From Pseudomonadota bacterium (lineage in GTDB: Bacteria > Pseudomonadota > Alphaproteobacteria > Rhizobiales > Rhizobiaceae), in contig JAEWLS010000030.1 in NCBI GenBank assembly GCA_023457435.1, forward strand, positions 177,628 through 241,627: a stretch of 64,000 nucleotides of DNA, written 5' to 3'. The position numbers were made by a program, and so were the translations under genes. Every line of letters begins with the position of its first letter. Positions within the stretch are counted from its first letter, which is position 1. Below are positions 35,750 to 43,442 of this stretch, one piece after another. The notes beneath the pieces were generated by a model that worked only from the letters and a program-made list of their open reading frames with translations, was not told the DNA's origin and ran no database searches.

Positions 35750-37149
35750 TGGCGCACGACGCTCACGGTTCAAAGGTCGACGACGTCCAGGCAGCGCTCG
35801 TCGCGCTGGCGGACGGGTTCTCGTTCGACGACCTGTCGTGCGCCGATGTAGAGCGCTGCGTCCTGCATGTCATCGACACGTTCGGCTCATTCGTTTCGGG
35901 TTATTTCTCCGAAGCGGGAGAGGCAGCTCGCGCAGCGGGGCGCGCGATGGCGGCGCCGGATGGTGCGAGCATACTCGGCACATCGCTGCGCGCGCTGCCG
36001 GACATCGCGGCTTTCGTCAACGCGACGATCTCGCGCGAGGCCGAGCAGAACGACGTCTACTTTCCGCCGATCGGCGGCGGCAATCACCCGAGCGACGTGC
36101 TGCTTCCGCTGTTCAATACAGCCGAGCATGCGGCAGCCGGCGGACGCGAGCTGATCGGGGCCATCGTCGTCGCCTACCAGATTTTCCTGCACCTCGCCGA
36201 CCGGGCCAGGATTGCCGGCTTCGACCAGTCGACCATCGCCGGCATCGCGGTCGCCGCCGGCGCCGGCAAGCTGATGCGGCTGACGCGCGAGCAGCTTGCC
36301 GAGGCGATCTCCATGGCGACGGTCGCCAACAACGCCATCAACCAGACCCGGCGTGACACGCTGACCATGTGGAAGGCCGCTGCCGCCGGGCAGGCGGGCC
36401 GAGCAGGCGTGTTCGCAGCCATGCTTGCTAAGGCGGGCATGAAGGGACCGAGCCTGCCGTTCACCGGACAGCTCGGCTGGTCTAAGATCATAGCCAAGAC
36501 CGACATCGAGACGCACACGCTCGACCCGCGTCAGGGCCACCGCCTGAGGCTCTACGACGTGATGATCAAGCCGCGCGCGGCTTGCGCCTCCGCCATCTCG
36601 TCCATACTCGCGGCGGAAAAGGCGCATGCCGGGATCGCCCACACGCGCGACATCCGCCGGGTTCTGGTCGAGACCTACGAATCGGCGCGGATCTTCATCG
36701 GTGCCGATCCCATCCACTGGAACCCAACCACCCGCGAAAGCGCCGACCACAGCATACCCTACGTGGTCGCCGCTGCCCTCGTAGACGGCACCGCCGGCGT
36801 CGAGCAGTTCATGCCGGGGCGGCTGTTCGACCCGACGATCCGCGAAGTTCTGGCCAAGGTCGAGGTTGTGTCGAATGACGCTTACACCGCGGCATACACG
36901 CAATACCCGCCGCAGCATCACGCGCGCGTGACCGTGACGCTCGCCGACGGCTCTTCCGTCGTCGGCGAAGCCGGCGGCGCGAAGGGCGACATGGCCAACA
37001 GCGCGACGCGCGAGATTGTCGTGGCAAAGTTCCTGGAGCTGGCAGCGCCGCTCGGACGTGAACGCTCCGAGGTGGCGCTAGAATTGCTGTCGGGCATCGC
37101 CGAACTTAGATCGATGGCGCCGATCGCCCCGGCATTCCGCCTCGACTGA
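35749..37149 (+). CDS. MmgE/PrpD family protein
   Basis: A 466-residue member of the family that includes 2-methylcitrate dehydratase (PrpD) and cis-aconitate decarboxylase. It has the mostly helical N-terminal domain (residues 1-270, with ATISREAEQNDVYFP and HPSDVLLPL) and the smaller C-terminal domain with RAACASAISS. Its presence suggests dehydration or decarboxylation of a polycarboxylate or hydroxyacid intermediate. It is the last gene of the operator A unit and converges on the LigI-like gene with only 18 bp between. Confidence 0.88.
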   Translation: MAHDAHGSKVDDVQAALVALADGFSFDDLSCADVERCVLHVIDTFGSFVSGYFSEAGEAARAAGRAMAAPDGASILGTSLRALPDIAAFVNATISREAEQNDVYFPPIGGGNHPSDVLLPLFNTAEHAAAGGRELIGAIVVAYQIFLHLADRARIAGFDQSTIAGIAVAAGAGKLMRLTREQLAEAISMATVANNAINQTRRDTLTMWKAAAAGQAGRAGVFAAMLAKAGMKGPSLPFTGQLGWSKIIAKTDIETHTLDPRQGHRLRLYDVMIKPRAACASAISSILAAEKAHAGIAHTRDIRRVLVETYESARIFIGADPIHWNPTTRESADHSIPYVVAAALVDGTAGVEQFMPGRLFDPTIREVLAKVEVVSNDAYTAAYTQYPPQHHARVTVTLADGSSVVGEAGGAKGDMANSATREIVVAKFLELAAPLGRERSEVALELLSGIAELRSMAPIAPAFRLD

Positions 37150-37167
37150 TCCAGCCGAGGCGAAGAA

Positions 37168-38031
37168 TCAGCTGAAGTAGAGCCGCGTCGGGTTGTCGAC
37201 CAGCACCTTGCGCAACTGGTCTGCGTCGCAGATATCGACCAGCCGGTCGACGAGCTTGCCGTCGTCGGGCGCATGCGTCGTCATGTTCGGATGCGGCCAG
37301 TCGGTTCCGAAGAGCACGCGGTCCGGCGCGATGCGCAGAAGCTCGCGCGCGATCGGATCGACATCCGTGTAGGGCGGACCCGACTTGGAGACGCGCTCGG
37401 CGCCGCTGATCTTCACCCAGAAACGGTCATCGCGCATCAGATCCGCGAGACGCGCGAACGCTTCGCTCTCGATGCCCTCGTCGACCGGCGACAGGCCCAT
37501 GTGATCGATGGCCACCGGAACGGGGCACTCCTTCAGGAACGACGTGATGCCCGGAAGCGCAGCCGGCTCGAAATACACGATGAGGTGCCAGCCGAGCTTT
37601 GCGACCCGCTCGATGACGGCGCGGCACTCGTCGAGCGGCTGCGCGGCCTTCAGGCGCGGCACGAAGTTGAAGCGCACGCCGCAGACGCCGACTTCGGTCA
37701 TCTCTTCGAGCTGGCGGTCCGTTTCTCTGCCGTCGAGAATGGCGACGCCTTTCCAGTGGTCGCGCGTGCGCAGCGCTTCGATCATCGCGGAGTTGTCAGT
37801 ACCGTGGCAGCTGGCCTGCACCAGCACCGCCCGCTCGAAGCCGAGATGGCGATGCAGCGCCTCGAGCTGCTCGGCCGGAGCGTCCGGCGGGATGTAGCTC
37901 GACTTCGGCGAATACGGATATCGCTCCGCGGGGCCGAACACATGGCAGTGGCTGTCGCAGGCGCCCGCGGGCAGGATTGCCTTCGGCTTCGACGGCGAAG
38001 GGTGGGGCGGGATGTAGCCGGGCGTCACCAT
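37168..38031 (-). CDS. LigI-like amidohydrolase (2-pyrone-4,6-dicarboxylate lactonase family)
   Basis: The 287-residue TIM-barrel hydrolase has the metal motif DSHCHVFG (His28, His30) followed by RYPYSPKSSYIPPDAP, typical of the PDC-lactonase branch. Later segments are VPVAIDHMGLS and the catalytic-aspartate segment LFGTDWPHPN. The product may hydrolyse a lactone of a dicarboxylic acid. It forms a reverse-strand pair with the acyl-CoA dehydrogenase 4 bp upstream, both behind operator B. Confidence 0.88.
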   Translation of the reverse strand: MVTPGYIPPHPSPSKPKAILPAGACDSHCHVFGPAERYPYSPKSSYIPPDAPAEQLEALHRHLGFERAVLVQASCHGTDNSAMIEALRTRDHWKGVAILDGRETDRQLEEMTEVGVCGVRFNFVPRLKAAQPLDECRAVIERVAKLGWHLIVYFEPAALPGITSFLKECPVPVAIDHMGLSPVDEGIESEAFARLADLMRDDRFWVKISGAERVSKSGPPYTDVDPIARELLRIAPDRVLFGTDWPHPNMTTHAPDDGKLVDRLVDICDADQLRKVLVDNPTRLYFS

Positions 38032-38035
38032 CTGG

Positions 38036-39205
38036 TCAGCCTCGCAGCGCGGAGATGCCGGTGATCTCGCGGCCTTCGATCAGCGTCAGGATCTGGTTCG
38101 TCCCGTCCGGAATCGGCAGCATGCGCACGTCGCGGTAGAGCTGCTCGAGGCCGAGTTCAGTGCTGATTCCCATCGCGCCGTGCACTTCCATGGCGAGCGA
38201 GATCGCTCGTTGGCACGCTGCAATCGAATAGCGCTTGGCCATGGCGCTCAGTTGGTTGGCGTTGATGCCCTTGTCGATGCTGTCCAGCGCGTAATAGCAG
38301 AGCAGGCGACTGGTGGTGACCGCCGTCGAGATCTCCGAGAGCAGCTCCTGGACCAGCTGGAAGCCGCCGATCTTTCGGCCGAACATGATCCGTTCCTTGG
38401 AATACTCGACCGCGGCGTCGAGCGCCTGCTGCGCCATGTTCACGGCGAGCAGCCCCATCATCGGTCGCTGAGTCAGCCAGGTCTCGTGCATCACCTTCTG
38501 CGCGCTGGCGTTGGCGTCCTCGTCCGTATCGATGACGTTCTTCATCGGCACGCGGTAGTTGTCGAAGAACGCCTCGCCGAGGTTGCCCTGCTTGAATCCG
38601 AGGGTCGGCGTCTTGCGCGTGACGAACGGTGCCTCTTCCTTGTCGGCGATGAGGCGGATCAGCTTGCTGCCGCCCTTCGCGTCCTTGCCGGCGTTGGCGA
38701 TGACCAGCATGAAGTCGCAGATCGCCGCGTTCGACACCCACACTTTCTGGCCATTGAGAACCATGTGGTCGCCGTCGCGCTCGGCCCGCGTCTTGATCGC
38801 GCGCGGGTCTGATCCCGAGTTCGGTTCGGTCGAGCCGGTGCAGCCGAGCTTGTCCCCCTTCAGGATCGCCGGCAGGTAGCGCTCCTTCTGCTCGGGCGTG
38901 CCGCCATAGTAGAGGCGTACCGCGGTCGTCTCCTGGCCGCCGCAGATGAAGGAAACGACTGCGGGAAGCTGCTCCTTCATCAGGCCGAACGTTAGCGCCG
39001 AAACGGCGGCCCCGCCGCCGTCCTCCGGCACGCGCAGTCCGGTCAGGCCGAGCGGCACGCAGATGTCGAGGATCTGCTTCGTGACCTCGCGCGTCAGTGG
39101 CTTGTCGGGATCCTGCGCCTTGAGGATCGGGTTGATGTCCCGTTCCACGGTCTTCTTGATCGATTCCTGGATGAGCACCTGCTCATGGGTGAGCTGGAAA
39201 TCCAA
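38036..39205 (-). CDS. Acyl-CoA dehydrogenase with altered catalytic motif
   Basis: A 389-residue flavoprotein: the N-terminal helical domain is followed by TGSTEPNSGSDP and the FAD region VWVSNAAI, then KERIMFGRKIGGFQLVQ and HGAMGIS. At the catalytic-base position, where most members read YEGT, this reads IPDGT, an aspartate (Asp367). It therefore differs from the glutaryl-CoA dehydrogenase later in the cluster. The start is a TTG at 39205 supported by GGGAGG at proper spacing. Operator B lies 56 bp upstream of the start. Confidence 0.92.
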   Translation of the reverse strand: MDFQLTHEQVLIQESIKKTVERDINPILKAQDPDKPLTREVTKQILDICVPLGLTGLRVPEDGGGAAVSALTFGLMKEQLPAVVSFICGGQETTAVRLYYGGTPEQKERYLPAILKGDKLGCTGSTEPNSGSDPRAIKTRAERDGDHMVLNGQKVWVSNAAICDFMLVIANAGKDAKGGSKLIRLIADKEEAPFVTRKTPTLGFKQGNLGEAFFDNYRVPMKNVIDTDEDANASAQKVMHETWLTQRPMMGLLAVNMAQQALDAAVEYSKERIMFGRKIGGFQLVQELLSEISTAVTTSRLLCYYALDSIDKGINANQLSAMAKRYSIAACQRAISLAMEVHGAMGISTELGLEQLYRDVRMLPIPDGTNQILTLIEGREITGISALRG

Positions 39206-39260
39206 CGCGAGCCTCCCTCATGTCGTGCGCGAACAGCGGCAACGCCAAGCTCGCCAATTG

Positions 39261-39274
39261 ATATAACATTATAT
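39261..39274. promoter_or_regulatory. Operator copy B of the proposed GntR regulon
   Basis: ATATAACATTATAT, a near-perfect palindrome, 56 bp upstream of the acyl-CoA dehydrogenase start. On the reverse strand it contains TATAAT. It lies between that gene and the regulator gene. Same core as copy A. Confidence 0.68.
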
Positions 39275-39329
39275 TGTCGAAACCCGGCGTGCAGTCAAGC
39301 TGCGACGGCTTGGCACCGGTGGCGCAAAG

Positions 39330-40067
39330 TCAGTCGCTGGAGCCGCGCGGCGCCATGACGCTTTCGAACATGGGTTGGCCGCCGCCGGGCTGGAGGTCGA
39401 CGAGGAACCGATAGTTCTCGGGATGATAGCGCGCGTGGAGATGGCGCACGCGCTGCGCGTCGGCTGCGAAGTAGGTCCGCCGTGCCGCGATCATCGGCGT
39501 TCCCACTGGTACGCCGAGACACTCGAGGACGTCGGCATCGGCCAGCACGGCGGAGAATTCCTGTTCGGCGCGGTGGATTCGAGGTCCTAGAGAGCCGTTG
39601 CGGATGTCTGTCCGGGAGTAGATCTCGGCCAGCGTGAACCGCTTCTTGTCGAGGTGGGTGACGACGCGCCGGTGGATGACCTGCGTCCCGGGCGCGCAGT
39701 CAAGCGCCTTGGCGACCTGGGCGTCGGCCTCCTCGGTTCGCTCGAAGTGCAGATCGTGCTGGAACAGGGAGTTGTTCTCGAAGAAACCGGACAGCCGGAA
39801 GACGCGGCGGCTCGAACTCTTGAACGTGACCTCAGTGCCGATGCCCCTCCGGCGCACGACGATGAACTGGGCCGCGAGCTCCGAAACCGCGCGGCGCACC
39901 GTGATCCGGCTCACGCCGTAATACTGGCAAAGCTCGTCCTCGGGCGGCAGCCTGTCGCCGTGTTTGTACTCACCCGCGAGGATGCGGTCGAGAAGGTCCT
40001 GGCGTACCTGCTCATGCAGGCTCGTCGCTGCTGAGAACAGGTGGGTACGTGTGGCGGCTGTACTCAT
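39330..40067 (-). CDS. GntR-family regulator with UTRA ligand domain (HutC subfamily)
   Basis: A 245-residue regulator with an N-terminal winged helix-turn-helix (about 17-82, YKHGDRLPPEDELCQYYGVSR) and a C-terminal UTRA ligand-binding domain (about 95-235, with VIHRRVVTHLDKK and FTLAEIYSRTD). It sits in the centre of the CoA-based catabolic cluster, between divergent operators B and C. It is the natural candidate to bind the five AT-rich palindromes as a ligand-released repressor. The ligand would be the substrate or a CoA-free intermediate; this is inference. Confidence 0.93.
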   Translation of the reverse strand: MSTAATRTHLFSAATSLHEQVRQDLLDRILAGEYKHGDRLPPEDELCQYYGVSRITVRRAVSELAAQFIVVRRRGIGTEVTFKSSSRRVFRLSGFFENNSLFQHDLHFERTEEADAQVAKALDCAPGTQVIHRRVVTHLDKKRFTLAEIYSRTDIRNGSLGPRIHRAEQEFSAVLADADVLECLGVPVGTPMIAARRTYFAADAQRVRHLHARYHPENYRFLVDLQPGGGQPMFESVMAPRGSSD

Positions 40068-40342
40068 CGAGCTTTCTGCGGAAGGTTATGACGATTGCCG
40101 GAGCGGGGATCGTACCCCGAGACAAAGCGTCCATTCGAACGAAACTCAAACGAGCGGCATCGCGCCTTGAAAGCGCTCGTCGCGGCGGCGCCAAGCTGGT
40201 GACTCATGCTATCAGCGGTCTTTCCGTCATATGCGGCCCCTCCAAACGTGTCAATTTGACCGGACGGTGCCTTGGATGCGTCAGGCTCCGCTCGCGCCGA
40301 ACCTGGGCAACTCCCCCAGAAGACGGCAGTGGACTTTAGTTG

Positions 40343-40356
40343 TTATAACGATATAT
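40343..40356. promoter_or_regulatory. Operator copy C of the proposed GntR regulon
   Basis: TTATAACGATATAT lies 27 bp before the first gene (40383) of the second thiolase-fold/DUF35 unit. The rest of the 315-bp gap between the regulator and this unit holds no gene and no further structure that I could identify. Confidence 0.6.
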
Positions 40357-40382
40357 GAACCGCGCATTGGGAGGTGGCAACC

Positions 40383-40799
40383 ATGTCGGAGCAGCGAGCA
40401 GCGATATCGAGCAGGTGGGAACCCGCCTTCCGGCACGCCGCCGGTCGCCGCGGCAGTGATTTTCTGCGCACGCTTGCGGAGGACCATCGTCTTGTTGGTT
40501 GGCGCACGGATCGGCATGGAGTGACCGTCCCGCCGATCGAGAGCGGGTCGGCCGGCGAGTGGGTAGAGGTCGGCCCCGGCGCCACGCTGATCGGCTACGC
40601 GTCGGCGGGCGGTTCAACAGACAGCGACCTGCTCTGCGCTCTCAAGCTCGATGGCGCCGATACGATGACCTATGCGCGCCTTGCGCGGGAGCATCTTGAC
40701 GAGCTGCAGCCTGGTGCGCGCCTAATGGCCGATTTCGCTGCTCCGCGTCCGGGCGGCGCGGGCCTGCCGCTGTTCAGGCTCGCGGTCCCCTCGTCATGA
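40383..40799 (+). CDS. DUF35-like OB-fold protein without zinc ribbon
   Basis: A 138-residue protein with the arrangement of DUF35 proteins: a helical start (DFLRTLAEDHRLVGW), a short segment where the zinc ribbon usually sits, then an OB-like part beginning WVEVGPGATLIGYASA. The zinc cysteines are absent. The ATG at 40383 has GGGAGG nine bases upstream. It overlaps the next gene by ATGA. It is the probable acyl-CoA-binding partner of the thiolase-fold proteins encoded next. The family call is by pattern and context. Confidence 0.65.
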   Translation: MSEQRAAISSRWEPAFRHAAGRRGSDFLRTLAEDHRLVGWRTDRHGVTVPPIESGSAGEWVEVGPGATLIGYASAGGSTDSDLLCALKLDGADTMTYARLAREHLDELQPGARLMADFAAPRPGGAGLPLFRLAVPSS

Positions 40800-41782
40800 C
40801 GGTGACGGTCGCAGGAGCCGCAAGCCGGATCGAGGGGCAGTTCGCTTCGGGCGTCGAGCGGCCGATCCGCGATGTCGTGCGTGAAGCGCTGGCCGACGCC
40901 GGTATTTCGCTTTCCGACGTGGACTATGTCGTCACGGTCGCCAGCGACGCGCTCGACGGCATGATGGTTCCGGTGCGGGCTGAACTCGCCGGCGCGCTGG
41001 GCAAGAGCTATCTCAATGTTCCTTCGTCGGCTGGCCATGCCCTCGCGGCCGCCGCAACCGTGATCGAGGCGGGGGACGCCGAGACGGTGCTCGTCGTCGG
41101 CTGGGGCGCGGCGTCGAAACTTGCGGGTGACGACGGCCGTTCCAATCAGTTCGATCCGTTCTACATGCGTCCTGCAGGGGCGACGCCGGAGACGCTTGCC
41201 GCAGTGCAGCGTCAGGTGCTGGTGGCTGCCGGCCTCTTGTCCGTATCCGAAGTGGAGGCCCACGCGGCCCGCATGGCGGCGGCGTCCTGGCCCGGCGGCG
41301 CTGGTGCGAGCCACGCCTTCTGCGATGGCGCCGTGGCCATTGTCCTCACCGGCTCGAAGCCGCCGGCTCGCGGGCTGTCGATCGTCGATCACGCCACCGC
41401 GTCGCGCTCGCATGCTCCGCTCGATGCGACGTTCGACCCGGCGGTCTGGACATCCGAGGCGCTCGGCTCATTCGTGCGCGGCGGCGCCTCGTCGCAGGAC
41501 GGTTTTGTCGAGGTCAGCGGCACGACGCCGTGTGCGGAACTCCGCGCCATATCGGCTGTCCTAGGGTCTGAATCCGTCGTCGGTGCAGGCGATTCTAACC
41601 GGACTGGCGGCGGTGCTGCCGCCTGGTTCGGACCGGCGACCGGCCTTCGAGCGTTCGCGGAGCTGTTCAGGATGCATTCCGCGACCGACCGCGGCGAGGC
41701 CCACGGCGTCTTCGTCGACCTCGCCGGTCCGCTCGGGCAGCTTGTGACCGCATTGCGCATCGAGAAGCGGAGCGCGGCATGA
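40796..41782 (+). CDS. Degenerate thiolase-fold subunit
   Basis: A short (328 residues) thiolase-superfamily protein. The nucleophile region reads NVPSSAGHALAAAATV, so the cysteine position is Pro76. The C-terminal motif reads NRTGGGAAAWFGPATG, so the histidine is also gone. It probably has no own chemistry and serves as a structural or substrate-binding partner of the next thiolase-fold protein. It overlaps both neighbours by ATGA-type junctions, which supports a hetero-oligomer. Confidence 0.72.
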   Translation: MTVTVAGAASRIEGQFASGVERPIRDVVREALADAGISLSDVDYVVTVASDALDGMMVPVRAELAGALGKSYLNVPSSAGHALAAAATVIEAGDAETVLVVGWGAASKLAGDDGRSNQFDPFYMRPAGATPETLAAVQRQVLVAAGLLSVSEVEAHAARMAAASWPGGAGASHAFCDGAVAIVLTGSKPPARGLSIVDHATASRSHAPLDATFDPAVWTSEALGSFVRGGASSQDGFVEVSGTTPCAELRAISAVLGSESVVGAGDSNRTGGGAAAWFGPATGLRAFAELFRMHSATDRGEAHGVFVDLAGPLGQLVTALRIEKRSAA

Positions 41783-42957
41783 GCGCCAGGAACGGAAGTG
41801 CCGCAGTTCTCGGCGTCGCGCAGCTGCCGATGCGCACACGCCTTCCCGACAGCACATATGACGAGCTCCTGGCAAAGGTCGCCTACGCGGCCGTCGACGA
41901 TGCCGGCCTGCAGCCATCGGATGTCGACGGGCTAATCCTTGCGCAGTCGCCGACGACGACACTGGGTGTCGACGAGCCGCACCTTTGGGGCATTGCCGGA
42001 TTGCCGGGCTCGACCAATTTCCTCGGTCGCGTCCACGTCGCCGCCGCATCCGGCCTTGCGGCGTTCCGTCTCGCGGCTGGCTACGTGAAGGCCGGCCGTC
42101 GCCGCAACGTCCTCGTCGTCGCTGCCGATCTCGCCGACGAGGGATCCAGCCTGCGCGGCGCTCTCGCGCAAATGCACGACCCGTTCACCCGCGGGCAGGC
42201 AACCATCAACGCGATCACGGCGGCTGGCCTCCAGGCGGCGCACTATATGGCGGCGCACGGCGTCTCCGAGCGCACCATGGCGAGCGTCGTGGTGAAGAAC
42301 CGTGCCAACGGGGCTCTCAACCCCTACGCCCAATTGCGCAAGGCGATCACCGTCGACGAGGTCGTGGACTCGCCAGTTCTGTCCTGGCCGATCAAGCGCA
42401 TGGACAGCTCGCCCAGGACCAGCGGCGCGGCCGCAATCCTGATCGGTGCGGCCGATGGCGATCGGTCGGACAGGGCGGTCAGGATCAGCGGTTATGGGTC
42501 GTATTCCGGCGGCCGCTCCATTGGCGCGCAGGTGGTGCCAGGCGCAACTGCCTACCTTGACGGTTCGGAATTGGCTCTGGCGGCACGGCGCGCCTATGCG
42601 GCAGCCGGTATCGAGAAGCCCGACAGCGAGATCGGCCTGGCGGAAGTCTACGCCTCGTTCGGCATCTTCGAGCTTCTCAGCATCGAGGCGCTCGGCCTGT
42701 GCGGCACCGGCGAGGCGGCGCGGCGCATCGAGGCCGGCGAGTTTCATCGTTCGTCCGCCCTGCCGGTCAACGCCTCGGGCGGTGCAACCTGCGCCAACCC
42801 GATCAGCGCGACCGCCCTCATCCGTATCATCGAGGCGACCACGCAGCTGCGCGGCGAGGCTGGTGAGCGCCAGGTGGAACTCACCGCCCCGCGCGCGGTG
42901 GTTTCGGCCATCGGCGGCCTCTTCCAGACGCACGAAGTCGGAGTGCTGGAAAGATGA
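41779..42957 (+). CDS. Thiolase-family protein lacking the catalytic cysteine
   Basis: A 392-residue SCP-x-like thiolase-family protein. At the nucleophile position it has Ala89 (AAASGLAAF). The C-terminal motif is NASGGATCANPISAT, without the GHP histidine. It keeps a tyrosine in EVYASFGIF at the place of the HEAF motif, like the Ltp2 base. It is probably the catalytic subunit of a second aldolase-type complex with the 40796 protein and the flanking DUF35-like proteins. It overlaps both neighbours by 4 bp. Classical thiolysis is unlikely. Confidence 0.8.
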   Translation: MSARNGSAAVLGVAQLPMRTRLPDSTYDELLAKVAYAAVDDAGLQPSDVDGLILAQSPTTTLGVDEPHLWGIAGLPGSTNFLGRVHVAAASGLAAFRLAAGYVKAGRRRNVLVVAADLADEGSSLRGALAQMHDPFTRGQATINAITAAGLQAAHYMAAHGVSERTMASVVVKNRANGALNPYAQLRKAITVDEVVDSPVLSWPIKRMDSSPRTSGAAAILIGAADGDRSDRAVRISGYGSYSGGRSIGAQVVPGATAYLDGSELALAARRAYAAAGIEKPDSEIGLAEVYASFGIFELLSIEALGLCGTGEAARRIEAGEFHRSSALPVNASGGATCANPISATALIRIIEATTQLRGEAGERQVELTAPRAVVSAIGGLFQTHEVGVLER

Positions 42958-43412
42958 GCTTGAACAAGCAGGCGGTATCCGCCGACCCGGAAGGCATCGA
43001 GTTCGTCGAGGCCGCGTGGAGCTTTCCGCAACTCTACCGTGCCGACCCGCTGCTGCTTTCCTTCTTCGACGCCTTGAAGGAGAAGCGGCTGCTTGGCGCC
43101 AAAGCGCCCGGAGGACGCGTCATCGTTCCCCCGACCAGCTTTTGCGAGGTTTCGTACCGGGAGGTGACGGAGCTGGTGCCGGTCGGCATGACCGGTGTCG
43201 TTCGTACGTTCACCTTGCTCCCCGGAACGCCGGAGAAGGTGATCGTGTTCGTCCAGCTGGAGGGTGCCGACACCGCCTGCGCCGGATATCTGCGCGGGGT
43301 CTCGAGCGAGCGCGCGCACTCGCTCGACATCGTCGGTGCACGCTGCCGCGTGGTATTCGCCGATGAGCCGAAGGGCGAATGGCGCGATTTCTGGTTCGAG
43401 CTTGAGCACTAG
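42954..43412 (+). CDS. DUF35-like OB-fold protein, degenerate zinc ribbon
   Basis: A 152-residue DUF35-type protein: the helical part includes LLLSFFDALKEKRLLGAKAP, then VIVPPTSFCEVSY where the zinc ribbon would be (only one cysteine remains), then the OB-like part VPVGMTGVVRTFT. It overlaps the preceding thiolase-fold gene by ATGA. It is likely the acyl-CoA-binding partner of that protein. Function follows from family and position only. Confidence 0.8.
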   Translation: MSLNKQAVSADPEGIEFVEAAWSFPQLYRADPLLLSFFDALKEKRLLGAKAPGGRVIVPPTSFCEVSYREVTELVPVGMTGVVRTFTLLPGTPEKVIVFVQLEGADTACAGYLRGVSSERAHSLDIVGARCRVVFADEPKGEWRDFWFELEH

Positions 43413-43442
43413 CGGCTCCCGCGTTCATGTATGGGTGTGACG

